Of a stretch of DNA of 64,000 nt, positions 1 to 10,610 are shown piece by piece. Position numbers and translations under genes: made by a program. Location: assembly GCA_032717465.1 (NCBI GenBank), contig CM064670.1:14972431-15036430 (forward strand), read 5' to 3'. The notes under the pieces were generated by a model that ran no database searches, was not told the origin of the DNA, and saw only the letters and a list, made by a program, of their open reading frames with translations. The DNA is from Coenobita brevimanus. Lineage: Eukaryota; Arthropoda; Malacostraca; Decapoda; Coenobitidae. Every line of letters starts with the position of its first letter. The stretch's first letter is position 1.

Positions 1-297
1 CAGCCTGCTCTCAAGACCCAGTAGTCCTCCTACATACCATACATCTCTCTACATGTCACCACTTCGGTGCTAACACCCACCGTCCATATTGAATACATGC
101 TTGGGTTGTCTCATACAGGACTGATGTATTGGCAATGATGGGGGTATTTTTACGACATGTTGACGGGTCTTATGGTAGATCAGTAAAGTCTGATTTTTAT
201 GAAATTCAAATCCTTAAACTGTTCCCTGCCCCAGTGGTGATTTGAACCTGGGTCCAGTAGGACTGCAGGCCACCTTTCTACCAATTGAGCCACTCTT
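1..297 (-). mobile_element. tRNA-derived SINE (3' end cut by window edge)
   Basis: Read on the minus strand this is a tRNA-like head followed by a body that recurs at 14905-15253 and 42944-43304. The head lies at about 225-297 and has an A-box-like TGGCTCAATTGG and a B-box-like GGTTCAAATC. The body contains the shared stretch about three quarters of the way along that reads AATACACCAGTCCTG in the better copies. The 3' tail lies outside the window. SINEs of this kind are transcribed by RNA polymerase III from the internal boxes and moved by LINE machinery; that is family knowledge, not shown here. Confidence 0.8.
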
Positions 298-739
298 GAC
301 TATTCATTTTCATGCTGCACCAATATTTCACACCTGTATGTCAGAGTACCATAGGCACAGAAGCACAATAGAATAGGCACTAAAATTCTTTCTTGCAAAT
401 CTTTTGCAGCCACCATACTCAGATGGAGAGCTGATGACAGGGAGAGCTGGAGCTCCTGTTTCATCAGCCCTCAGAACTAGTTCCTAACCATCCCCCTTTG
501 CTGTACTTTTTCAGTGTTTCAGTAATACAGAGATCAGGCCAGCATGCTCTCCAGTACAAGTTTTTCTAACTGTCAACACCAGACTACCTGCACATTACAC
601 ACTACACTTCCTATTCAAAATTAAATAAAAAAAATGGCATTATTGTACCAAGCCTCAGAGTCCCCAGTGGGGGGACCATAAATGCCCCCACCATCCACCT
701 TTCTCCTGGTGACAACTCAACGAGTTGCCTGGAACCACT
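298..739. other. Unassigned non-coding DNA
   Basis: AT-rich sequence with no coding signal I can defend and no recognised repeat. It separates the first SINE from the start of recognisable Jockey sequence. The true 5' end of the Jockey copy may lie inside it. Confidence 0.4.
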
Positions 740-1112
740 GTCTGACTCGCTTTATCCTCATTTCTGCAACATTTGCGGCCTTTCCCTTAACTTTCTTTCT
801 GTTGAGCACCACCTCTCCTCTAAACCTAACCTTTTCTTATCTGAGATTCAGCTGTCTTAGGCAACTGATACCAAACTCTTTTCTGTATCCTTCTACTTTC
901 TCTATACTCAATATCAAAGCCAAAGGTGGCTGTTGTATATATGTACGCAACGACTTATCTTGCTCTCGTGTTCCTGAACTTGACTCTTCTGAAAGGTGGC
1001 TGTTGTATATATGTATGCAACAACTTATCTTGCTCTCATGTTCCTGAACTTGATTCTTCTGAATTCTCTACTCTCTGGCATCAGCTTTCATGTCATTCTC
1101 TGACTAAATGTA
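740..1112 (+). pseudogene. Jockey-like LINE, 5' fragment (endonuclease N-terminal part)
   Basis: Broken reading frames give the opening of an apurinic-type (EEP) endonuclease: an N-I-C-G-L stretch, then SVEHHLSS and KPNLFL-like blocks, then GGCCIYVRNDLSC. In the Jockey family this domain nicks the target so that the reverse transcriptase can prime on it. The frame is broken by point frameshifts and by a 70-bp tandem duplication at 923-1062. The element resumes at 3048 after a DNA transposon, and the frame continues correctly across that gap. No 5' end or target-site duplication was found. Confidence 0.8.
923..1062 (+). repeat. 70-bp tandem duplication inside the Jockey endonuclease
   Basis: Two adjacent copies, 923-992 and 993-1062, each begin AAGGTGGCTGTTGTATATAT and end GAACTTGAYTCTTCTGA, with only a few differences. 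The unit of 70 is not a multiple of three, so the duplication alone shifts the frame. Confidence 0.9.
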
Positions 1113-1249
1113 CAGTAATCCCGCATATTTCGCGGTAGTTACGTTCTTGTAACCCCCGCGAAAAGTCAATTCCGCGAATACTCTATTAACAATTGAAAAC
1201 TTGCACTTGTGTCCACCATGCTGCCCATCACACAGTCCATGTCCATACT

Positions 1250-1612
1250 GATTGCGAGACAATTCGCCGTCAGACAATTCCCCGTCAAAACATGGACGAT
1301 TCTCCTTCAGAACAATTCGCACCCTGGACGATTCCCCGCCATTCTATAAATATACTAATCAATACTTTTATCAATATACTTATTAATTAATCAATACTTT
1401 AATAACTATATTTCAGGGGGATCCGGCAAAGTCTATGTTCAGTAGCGTAGGTTCTGGATATTATTTATTAGTTGCACCTTTAGTCAATAATTAACTTGTT
1501 TCTTCCTCGCTGTAGTCGCCTTTGAATTATATTCTAGCGTCACCCATAGCTATCTTCATTAATGAAGGCGAATTGTTTTGTGTTTGTTGTGACTGCGAAT
1601 TGTCCCGAAACC
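1250..1612. mobile_element. hAT-like MITE, copy 1
   Basis: This 363-bp segment is bounded by a perfect 8-bp duplication TCCATACT (1242-1249 and 1613-1620). Its ends are inverted: GCGAGACAATTCGC near the left and GCGAATTGTCCCG near the right. It has no ORF of note. A second copy in the opposite orientation lies at 14039-14352 with its own perfect 8-bp duplication. The 8-bp duplication points to hAT or a P-like superfamily; I cannot separate these from termini alone. Short motifs related to GACAATTCGCCGT recur near the left end. Confidence 0.85.
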
Positions 1613-2244
1613 TCCATACTCATCCCGAAATACCTTCTTACAAGATTGAAAGCACATACTCCATTATGAAGGAAAAACGTAAACACCGTACTGTAATACA
1701 CAATTATCTACACATTTATTAACAAAACAGTACAAAATAAAAAGATGCATTAACTGGTGATAGCAAACACTCGCACGGTCGTTTCTTAGCTTGTCCAGTA
1801 ACACAATTTTCTCTGCTAAGGTCATAACTTGATCGTTTTGTCACTTTGGAGTTCTTACTAATTGTATTATTAGCCTTTGGTGAGGCTGGCTTACGTCCTG
1901 GGGCCATGTGGAAAGCAAGTGGGAGGCAAGAGGCTCATATCATAGTGTGGTTACAACCACAACATCCACTTAAGGCAGTCAGGCGTGGACTGAAGAATGC
2001 GAGGCAGAGAGCAGTGTTGCCATATCCAAACAACGAAATTATGCTAGGGCAATGAAAAATTATGCTAGATTGAGCATATTTGTTCCAAGTAAAAAATGAA
2101 TTATGCTAACTTGAAGCTAAATGATAAAATTCTATACATATTCGTGCAACATATTAATTATATATTGTTTACTATGAAAATATTAAAATGAAAACCTACA
2201 TACAGTAAGAGGATAAATATCGGTATCTACCCATACTGCTTTTT

Positions 2245-2494
2245 CCCACGAAACTTACGTTTTTCTGATGGATTTTGATGTGATTCGTTCGATTTTGAGC
2301 ATCATTTCCGTCGGAAATAACCAGATTTTGAGATATGACCCCCCCCCATCCCCCTGAAATAATGAGGGATCTTTGGGGAATCGGGGGTTATAGGGAGGGG
2401 GGGAAACACAGAAAATGGTCATTTCCGACTGAAATGAAGCTGAAAATCGAATGAATCATACCAAAATCCATCGGAAAAACCTAGGTTTCATGGG
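2245..2494. repeat. Inverted-repeat (foldback/MITE-like) unit with 78-bp arms
   Basis: The left arm 2245-2322 and right arm 2417-2494 are reverse complements with roughly 10-15 percent mismatch. The outer tips are CCCACGAAAC and, on the other strand, CCCATGAAAC. A C-rich and G-rich loop of 94 bases separates them. No clear target duplication was seen. Confidence 0.85.
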
Positions 2495-2515
2495 TAAAGT
2501 ACAAAGCTCAAACTT

Positions 2516-2625
2516 ATCCTAACCTAACCGAACCAAACCGAACCTAACCTAAAACCTAACCTAATCCAACCTAACCTAACCTAACCTAACCTAATCCAAC
2601 CCAACCAATCCCAAACTGAAAGTAA
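2516..2625 (-). repeat. Degenerate CCTAA (TTAGG) telomere-type tract
   Basis: Reiterated CCTAA with variants CCGAA and CCAAA. Read on the minus strand it is TTAGG, the arthropod telomere repeat. It is internal and degenerate, and lies inside a hAT-like element. Confidence 0.85.
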
Positions 2626-2653
2626 CCAACTATTCAAACATCTTACCTTATTC

Positions 2654-2655
<2 letters not shown>

Positions 2656-2696
<41 letters not shown>
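2656..2696 (+). repeat. (TC)n microsatellite
   Basis: Uninterrupted TC dinucleotides of about 20 units. Confidence 0.95.
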
Positions 2697-2698
<2 letters not shown>

Positions 2699-3047
2699 TT
2701 GTAGCTTTTATAAAATTATTCTAAAAATATTCCATTCCATTCTAAATTATGCTAGAATGATTCTAAAACTTCTAATATGCTAAAAAATATTCCAGACTCG
2801 AAAATTTGATCAAAATTATGCTAAAAGAATAAAATTATGCTACATATGGTAACACTGGCAGAGGGGCCGTGGGAAAGGGACAGAGGGTGGCGTGAGTTTA
2901 CCGCGCTACAATTGGAAGCAGTGGGAATTTCAATTTTTTTTTTTTCTGTATATTCAAGGATATTTTTGTTGAACTTATTAATGCTAAGAAAATCCGCGAG
3001 AGGGCAAAACCGTAGACAAAAAATCCGCAAAAAATGCGGGATTACTG

Positions 3048-5752
3048 TACTTGTGTTGTTTACGTGTCTCATAATTCTGATGACTATGAAAAATTCTTTG
3101 ACTATCTTACTTCTTCGATGGAACACATTCTGTCCATTTCTCCCTTCTGTGAAATCTCCATTCTAGGAGATTTCAGTGTTCACCACCACCTTTGGCTCTC
3201 TTCTCCTTTCACTGATCCACCTGGTGAACATGCCTTCATCTTTTCTATCCTTAATGACCTAGTGCAGCTTGTACAACACCCTACCCATATCCCTGACCGT
3301 CTTGGAGAGAGTTCCAACATGCTTTATGTCTTCCATACAATTAATCCTTCTGCTTACACCATTAATCTTTCCTCTCCATTGGGCTTCTCTGATCAAAACC
3401 TAATTGCCTTACCTGTCCTATCACTCCAGCACGGCCTGTGGACCCTCCAAAGAAATTTCGGTTGTGGCACTTTGGAGCTGCTGATTGGGGGGCCCTCAGG
3501 CAGTACTTCTTTGAATTTCCCTGGAATGATTATTTGCTTCCATGGCTGGGAGCCATCTGAGTGTGCCATGCACATTACAGAGGTTATTCTCTCAGGCATG
3601 GAAGCATACATTCCTTTCTCTTATCCTTTGACTAATGCAAAATAGCCTTGTTTTGATCACACTTGTTCTAATGTTGTCCGCAACCAGGAGAGGGCCTATA
3701 AAAGGTACCAGACCCAACCCACCCCTGAATCACATTTTTTTTTAATGTTTCTTCCCAGAATTGTGCTAAGTCAGTTCTTCACTCTGCTAAAAATAATTTC
3801 ACTCGTACTAAATGCTCTCAACACTCTAACTCGAATTCTTCCCACTCCTTCTGGCACCTTGCCAAAAACCTTTCCAACAACTTTACCTTATCATCCTTCC
3901 CTCCTTGTTTCTACTCTGATGGCTCTGTAGCTATTTCTTCTATTGATAAAGCAAATCTCTTCACTCAGACTTTCTTCTCCAATTCCACCTTATCGAGTCT
4001 GGTGCTGTTCCACCATCACTTCTCCCTTCTGACGTCCTTATGGCTGACAGTAAAAAAATTTCTTCAGCTCATGTATTTTCTGCCATCACTGGCCTTATTA
4101 CTAACAAGGCATATGGGCCTGATAGGGTCCCATCTGTTGTCCTCGAGAACTGTGCTTCTGTGCTTACACCCTGTGCTTACACCCTGCCCAGGTAAACTCT
4201 TTCACCTTTGTCTGTCAACTTGTACCTTTCCTTCTTGCTAGAAGTTTGATTTCATTTAGCTGTCCCAAAAAAGGTTGACAGTTCCCAACCCTCTAACTAT
4301 CGCCCAATTGCTTTTGTCAGGACTCTAAAATATCTTAATACCTAATATCTAGCAACATACATATATAGTCCTGTGTCTCAATAGTTTCTGAGTCTATTCT
4401 TGACAAAAATTTTAAATCATATTTCCTATCACACCCTTCTTTCTGATTGTCAGTATGGGTTCGGTCAGGGACGCTCCACTGGCGATCTTCACACTTACCT
4501 TTCAGACTCCTGGTCATCCTCCTTTCGGGACTTTGGTGAAAGCTTTGCCATTACAGTCGACATCAAAGGCTTTCGATCAAGTTTGGCACAAATCTTTAAT
4601 ATCCAAACTGCCCTCATATGGTTTCTATCCTTCTATCTGTGCCATCACCTATAGCTTCCTTTCTGGTCTTTCTGTAGCTTCTGTTGTAGACGGCCATCAT
4701 TCTCCTCCTAGATCTATCAATAGTGGTGTTCCTCAGGGCTCTTTCTTATCACCAACTCTCTTCCTTTTATTCATCTATGACCATTACTGTACAGCTATCC
4801 ACTCATACACTGATGATTCCACCCTTCACCTTTCCATTTGGTTCTCGCAATGTCCATCTTAGCAGCTACTTCAACAAACAAGGGATGAGGCTATGGCACA
4901 CCTAATGTCTGACTTGGCCTGTATCTCTGACAGGGGTAAAAATAATCTTGTTGTTTTTAATGCATAAAAGACAGTTCTTACACCTATCATCCTGACAAAA
5001 TCTTCCACAGGAGTACCCTTTAATGTTTAATAATATCCAGCTCAATCCTGCATCTTCCTTAAACATACTTGGGGTTTCATTCTCTCAGGATTTATCATGG
5101 AATGATCATATTACGTCTCTTGTAAAATCTGCTTCCGAAAGATTAGGTGTGCTTAGCCGACTCCATATCATCTTTACTCCTGCACAGTTGTTGACTTTAT
5201 ACTCAGGTTTTATTCTCCCCCTTGTAGAGTACAACTCTTATGTATGGGGAGGCTCCCCATATACAACTCTTCTCAACAAGATGGAGTCAAAGGCATTATG
5301 TCTCATTAACTCTCCTCCTCTTACTGGCTCCTTTCAACCTCTGTCTCTTCACCGCACTGTTGCATCCTTATCTCTTTTTCTGTTGCCACTTCAGTGGTCA
5401 CTGCTTCTTTGAACTCTCTGCTTGCATCCCTCCACCTCTACGATGGGCGTGTAGCACGCGTCTAGCAACGAACTTTCATCCTTTTTCTGTTCAACTTTCT
5501 AATGCAAGGGCTGACCATTACTCCCAGTCCTTCATTTATGCAATAGGTCATCTTTGGAACTGTATCCCTCTGTCTGTATTTCCTACTTCCTATAATCTCC
5601 AGTCTCAAACACAGTGTGTCCAGGCATCTCGAAACGAAAGGATCTTGAATCTTGCTCTCTCTCTCTCTCTCTCTCTCTCTTTTTAAGGAATGGTTTGCTG
5701 GCTTCTGGCCTTTGTTTCCTTCTTCCTTGGAAAAAAAAAAAAAAAAAAAAAA
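3048..5752 (+). pseudogene. Jockey-like LINE, 3' part (endonuclease end, reverse transcriptase, poly(A))
   Basis: This continues the fragment ending at 1112. The endonuclease region carries SILGDFSVHHHLW (3160s), typical of the catalytic GDFN block, with N changed to S. Further on come PKKVDSSQPSNYRPIA-like sequence (about 4265), the QYGFGQGRSTGDL block (about 4450), SGVPQGS (about 4720) and SYTDDST (about 4803). The last is a mutated form of the reverse transcriptase YADD motif. The C-terminal region ends near 5660. A run of A at 5730-5752 is the probable poly(A) tail, so this 3' end is intact. Multiple frameshifts and stops make it dead. Confidence 0.85.
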
Positions 5753-5839
5753 ATCACTGCTTCTTATCAAGGCCATGGACCAGCCACTTTCCATCCTTGT
5801 GCCACTTTACTTACCACTTCTTTTGCACATATACCTCTT

Positions 5840-6065
5840 TTCTATCACTACACTTAGGTACTTAACTCTCTCACCAGTTTAAATCTTTCTCCATTCACTA
5901 TAGCATCATACTGGGAATCACCTCTCTCAACAGCCATCACTTTACCCCTATCCACATTTTCTTTCAAGGCATAGTGTTCCCAGATATCTGCAAAACTGCA
6001 CCAGTCAGCCAAGGTCTTGTCTACCATTTGCAAGCAGCACTGCATCATCTGCATGCATCAGTTTT
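5840..6065 (-). pseudogene. RTE-like reverse transcriptase fragment
   Basis: On the minus strand the frame-shifted translation shows MHADDAVLLANGRQDL (the ADD catalytic block), a V-ERGDSQYDAIV stretch and the KLVRE-L segment that follows it in RTE-type reverse transcriptases. Only about 75 codons remain, with stops and frameshifts. Neither end of an element is visible. Confidence 0.6.
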
Positions 6066-6149
6066 GAGATACTCCACTCTTCATCATTCATTACCAGCAC
6101 TGTCCCTCTCTCCATGTCTTTTGTTTTTACTCTTCCTCACTCATAACCC

Positions 6150-6712
6150 AATCCATATGCAGTATGTGTACAGAAGAACTGCTGGGGACATTGCTGAGGA
6201 GCCTACATATGGTGGTGTTGTGATTGCTGGGTGGAGCAGTAGCTATGGCATCCACCTGAGAGCCAAACTTCCTTGTATTTCCGTGCACCTTATCGTGGGG
6301 AAAGACTCTGGTCTGACTCGGGTGAGGTGCTGGCTACCAGAAGGGGGTTTCATTCCCTACACAGCACATGCACTATGCTTTACCTTTAGGATGGCCCTAC
6401 ACCAGTTGCTTAGCTGTGGCCAACAGGTCTGCTTGGTTAAGCAGGCTGGGGTTAAGCAACAGCAACAGCAGCCATGAGGGCATGTACAACCTTGTCTATT
6501 GTCAGTGCTGATCTTAAACCTTTCATTTAAATGCCCACCTGCCCGTACACTTGCTCCACTACCATAATAATAAGGGTGGTAGATGGTGATGGTGACCATC
6601 ATCAAGTTGGTGTAGTGCTACCTAATTGGAGTCATCACGAATTCAAGTTCATGGTCTGTCCCGCCAGGTGTCCATAGTGTCGTTCTCAGAAAATGTGGAC
6701 AAGGGGCAGTAG
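6150..6712. repeat. Interspersed repeat, mosaic copy of the family seen at 22567-23095
   Basis: Parts at about 6395-6475 (GCAGGCTGGGGTTA followed by CAACAGCAACAGC) resemble 23030-23090 on the same strand. The segment 6625-6695 (GGAGTCATCACGAATTC, then GGTGTCCATAGTGT) matches the reverse complement of 22600-22680. The copy is therefore rearranged or made of two insertions. No coding function is evident. Confidence 0.6.
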
Positions 6713-7675
6713 AGTAATCAGTTACAGATTATCATTTTTCTTGTTCCTTAGCTTAAACTGTGCTTGAAAATAATTTTCATTATTCAATGTATACATAAAA
6801 TATGTAGTAGCTAATAATAATTAAAGCATATCATCCTTGTGTGAACACTGCAAAATTTATAAGGAAATTTAACACAAATACCAATTTAGGACCCTTTTGC
6901 ACATTCTAAAACAGCCAGTGGTTACTGAAGTGACTTATTATCTGCCCAGAAACAATGGTAAGATTGTAAAAGGTAATATAAACGCATGTCACTGTCTGTG
7001 AATATTGATATACGTATACTGGCTAAGATATGAAATGAGGAATCTTTGGCATCTTTATGCAGATGCCACCAAGCTGCCAGGCGCACAATTATCATTCTAG
7101 GGATAAATCTCGGACTATCAGCATAAATACTGTACAACGATTCTCAGGCATTTGGAGTGACGATGCCTGTGTTTGTTTGTGCGGTGGTGGACTGCTTATC
7201 GTATTCAAGAAAAAATGCTAATCAGCATCCTTCTATGTCTGAAGTTAGAGGCTGGGTGAATTTCCCTCAGCTAAGAAGGAACCAAAACAACGAAAACTCT
7301 AGGAAAATAGATGTAAACGGAATGGAGGATGGAAGGCTACGAGATTCTATGCAATATGGCAAGACATTTTCCTGACTGGTTAGGAAATGGGTTATCATCC
7401 CTATTTGTCACTAAATGGGGATCTGAGAATACTAATATTTTCCCATTAACACAGTGTCTCGATTCACCTACACTCTTGCCATCAGTTGGTTCAACTTGAT
7501 CCAGTAAATCGAGATGTTCAAGAGTTTCTCACTAACTGTATTAGTTTCCTTTATAATATCCAAACCAAAGTCCTCTACCCAGGGGCAACGCCTTAGCCCT
7601 TATCCAAAAAAGGGGTACCTGGCGTAAAACTCACTCTCTCTCTCTCTCTCTCTCTATTTCTTAAGCTGTGCAATA
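6713..7675. other. Unassigned DNA with a possible THAP-like start and a TC microsatellite
   Basis: A short plus-strand frame at 7157-7375 begins MTMPVFVCAVVDC, loosely like the N-terminus of THAP zinc fingers (MP-x-C-x3-C), but the expected second half of the domain is absent. A TC microsatellite lies at about 7630-7655. Nothing else is recognised. Confidence 0.3.
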
Positions 7676-9030
7676 GTGAAAAATGGAGTGATTATAAAAA
7701 TGCCAAAAAAAGGAGATTTATATGTGTGTGGCAATTGGAGGGGGATAACTTTGACACCTGTAGTTGCAAAAGTCTTTTCCAAAATCTTGTTGAACAGAAT
7801 AGAGCCAGTAATTGATAAATATTTTAAGAGAAGAACAAGCGGGATTTAGAAGGGGTCGAGGTTGTAATGATCAGATTTTTATTGTAAGGCATTTAATGCA
7901 ACAAGCTAATAAGATGAAAATGCCACTTAGTATGTGTTTTGTGGATTTTGCAAAGGTGTTTGATAGTGTTTCATGTGGAGCTTTGTTGAAAATTATGAGA
8001 TTCTGTGGTATACCAGAAAAGTTTGTAAATATTATTAGAAGCCTGCATGAAGGTACTTTTTGTAAGGTAGTGGTGGGTAGTTCTTTGAGTGATCCATTTG
8101 AAGTTAGGTCAGGAGTGATTCAAGGAGGAGTTCTTTCGCCATTGTTGTGTGTTTTAGTTATGGATTATGTTATGAGAAAGGCTGTAAGGAGAACAGGTGC
8201 AGGAATTAACTGGAAAGAAAATAAGAAGCTGATGGATTTGGACTGTGCTGATGATATTGTACTGATTTGCGGAAGTATTTCCGAGATGCAGAGGGTGCTT
8301 AATTGTCTGGTGGAGGAAGGAGAAAAAGTGAGATTGGTAATAAATTGTGGAAAGACTGAAATTATTAATATGAACGTGGAGAACCAAATCGATTGTGTAA
8401 TTGGGAATAATGTGGCGAAGAATGTAGAAAACTTTAAATATCTGGGAACGATTGTATTATCTAATGGATCATTAAACAATGAAATTGAGGAGAGGATTAG
8501 ACAAGCTTGGTGAGCTGTTGGAATGTTGAAATCTGTTTGGAATAATAATATGCTTTCGGTACATACTAAAGTGAAAATTTACAAGTCCATGGTTAGACCA
8601 ATTTTAATTTATGGGCATGAGTCATGGTACAGTACAGTTGCAACAGATCAGAAAGTATTAGGATTTGAGAATAAAATACTGAGAAGGATTCTTGGGGTAA
8701 AGTGGCAAGACAGAGTTACAAATGAGAGAGTAAGGGATATTATGTGAGTGGAACCGGTTAATGAATATGTGAGACCGTCTCGCTGGAAGTGGCTGGGGCA
8801 CATATACAGAAAAGAAGGCAGTATAATACAGGATGTGCCAGAGTGGACTGCTAGAGGAAGAAGAGGTAGAGGTAGGCCAAGGGAAACCTGGTTGAGGACA
8901 ATGAAAAGAGAAGCAGGAGATGAGTGTTGGTGGGACCTGAAGGAGATGGCAAGAGACAAATATTGGTGAAGAGAGTTCATCAAGGCCCTATGCATCCCTT
9001 GGGGTGCCACAGGAAATGATTGATTGATGC
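7676..9030 (+). pseudogene. RTE-like LINE, 5'-truncated, second subfamily
   Basis: The translation begins with GVIIKMPKKGD and continues as a reverse transcriptase: EEQAGFRRGRGCNDQIF (about 7835), CFVDFAKVFDS (motif A, about 7940), SGVIQGGVLSP (about 8110) and CADDIVLICG (motif C, about 8246). The C-terminal block RRGRGRPRETWLRTMKREAG is followed by CIPWGAT, a stop, and a short TGAT-repeat tail, which is characteristic of RTE-type 3' ends. A frameshift near 7825 and stops at 8511 and 8745 inactivate it. It is distinct from the other RTE family in this window. Confidence 0.85.
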
Positions 9031-9087
9031 AACAGTCCATTTTTCAAACGAATATGGCTCCACACTGCATAGGGTGAATCACGCTGC

Positions 9088-9592
9088 CAGTGTCGTATGC
9101 ACAGAGTGATATGCTGGAACGTACCGTTCCCGTCTCTTTAGCCTAAATTAACCTAACCTAACCAAACCTAAACTAACCTTAACCTAACCTAACCTAACCT
9201 AAACTAACCTTAACCTAACCTAAACTAACCTTAACCTAACCTAAACTAACCTTAACCTAACCTAACCTAACCTTATCTTACATCAACCTAACGTAAATAA
9301 ATCTAAACTAAACTAACCTTAATTCGTGAAATGACTGATATCACAATCTGCCTGTAACATACATATATATGTTTATTTATATATATCTATATATCAGCCT
9401 ATAGTTGCCCATGGGTCAGTAAAACATTCAACCATCTTCCTGACACTTGTATTTCATAAAATGTTGTTGATAAATGGCACAATACATGAGATAACATGCG
9501 GATATTTTCAGAATAGCTAAAAGGGCACTCGGCACATGTGCACAGAGCAGAATGGTAACTTCCAGCATGTCACTCCATGCATACGACACCTG
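9088..9592. repeat. Weak inverted-repeat pair enclosing a TTAGG-type tract
   Basis: The arm 9088-9125 (CAGTGTCGTATGCAC...) is the approximate reverse complement of 9554-9592 (about 85 percent over 38 bases). Between them lies a CCTAA-type tract. This may be a foldback element, but no target duplication was seen. Confidence 0.5.
9141..9325 (-). repeat. Higher-order CCTAA/CTAAA (TTAGG-type) tract
   Basis: CCTAA units alternate with AACTAACCTT variants to form a short higher-order pattern (CCTAA-CCTAA-ACTAA-CCTTAA) repeated several times. It is an interstitial degenerate telomere-type repeat. Confidence 0.85.
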
Positions 9593-9839
9593 GGGTCGGT
9601 CAGCTGGGCTGGCTTTGTAATTGTTCAAGCTGGGAAACATTTATTTCGGTATAAGTGTGAGATGCTACACACGGTGTTGCCAAGACTAGGAAATGACTGC
9701 CGTGTAATGGAACGTACTGCAACGAAATACAGAAAGCTCGCCCCGAATGCATGGGTTTCGTTCCAACCGTGGGGCATTTGGTGCAAAACCGCGTAAGTTT
9801 TATCTACCTATCTATTTATTGCCAGACACCATAATCCCG

Positions 9840-10135
9840 TAAAGGGTGGCCATTTGACTTTGAGTTATTTGTTTTATAGGGAGGGGCACTAACCCTCCAC
9901 CAACCCACTTGTTGACATGTAGGGGGCACATATGGTTTGGTTATATGGTTACCAGCCAGCATTGTAAATGATTTCTTGGCTTACAGGAAAGCATTTGGCT
10001 TGTCACTCAATGTAAAGCCACCTGTAAAGGAAAGAAAAGCAATAAGAAGTGACAGGAAAGATGGGAGAAAAAGAATGATAAAAGCTAAGGAAGAAGTAGG
10101 CAGCCCAACTACTCCTTATTTTGTTCCCTAGATCC
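9840..10135 (+). repeat. Interspersed repeat, partial copy
   Basis: The segment 9940-10090 (GGTTATATGGTTACCAGCC, then TTGTCACTCAATGTA and a GGAAAG-rich stretch) matches the reverse complement of 22690-22860, and part of it matches 56645-56740. Its ends are unclear. Confidence 0.65.
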
Positions 10136-10610
10136 CCTAAATGTGGTGTTTTGCTGTTATCTGCCATTGGTAATCAATATGAAGCACTTTAACCCCTAAA
10201 ACGCGGATCGTCGCTTTTGCGACGGTCGGCCCAAAGGGCAAGACGGCGGGTCGTCGCGTTTGCGATTTGAGTTAATTTTGAATAACCGCGGGCAAGCAGG
10301 CTCAAGCTGGTATTGTCTCTCAGTCCCGCCACCTGTGAGCTACTTTTAGCACACTTGACCTTTGTACTACTGACCTCGGTTGTTGCCAAGTCTCATTTTT
10401 TTTTACCCACGGACGCACCGATGTGTGGCCCTCCCTCGTCGTGCGATATGGCAACGCGCGGATGGCTGATACGTGTCAATCTGCGCCGTCATCTCGCAAG
10501 CACTTTTTGCTATTGGGAAACGCTTGTTTCCCCAGTTGTCACACTGTCATTTTTTCGCACGGTTTGCCCCAGATTAGCGTCAGTCCACGCAAATCTGCCA
10601 CGGTGACACC

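Larger units (their letters stand above)
2012..2857. mobile_element. hAT-like non-autonomous transposon carrying a hairpin and a TTAGG tract
   Basis: Termini are CAGTGTTGCCATAT (2012-2025) and, on the other strand, CAGTGTTACCATAT (2844-2857), a classic hAT-type end. They are flanked by GCAGAGAG (2004-2011) and GCAGAGGG (2858-2865), an 8-bp duplication with one difference. The sequence inside is AT-rich with repeated ATTATGCTA motifs. It holds an inverted-repeat element (2245-2494), a CCTAA tract (2516-2625) and a TC microsatellite. No transposase remains. Confidence 0.85.
1113..3047. mobile_element. Tc1/mariner-pogo (Tigger)-like DNA transposon, non-autonomous, nested
   Basis: The termini are inverted repeats, CAGTAATCCCGCA at 1113-1125 and TGCGGGATTACTG at 3035-3047. 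They are flanked by a TA duplication at 1111-1112 and 3048-3049, as expected for the Tc1/mariner superfamily. Removing the element plus one TA rejoins the Jockey frame exactly. No transposase survives. A minus-strand ORF at 1719-1907 beginning MAPGRKPASPK could be a remnant of a pogo-type N-terminus, but that is weak. About 1.2 kb of its length comes from two younger insertions (1250-1612 and 2012-2857). Confidence 0.85.

Noticed and set aside
1..297. tRNA gene from the A- and B-box-like sequences (also at 15180-15253, 43230-43304, 39709-39785 and 55679-55750)
   Set aside because: The heads do not fold into complete cloverleaves with paired acceptor stems, and each is joined to a repeated SINE body.
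1719..1907. Minus-strand ORF beginning MAPGRKPASPK as a pogo-type transposase N-terminus
   Set aside because: The location is sensible but the match is only a basic stretch; no helix-turn-helix or DDE block follows.
7157..7375. Possible THAP domain start (MTMPVFVCAVVDC)
   Set aside because: The rest of the C2CH module and the AVPTIF-type end are missing, so the similarity is too short.
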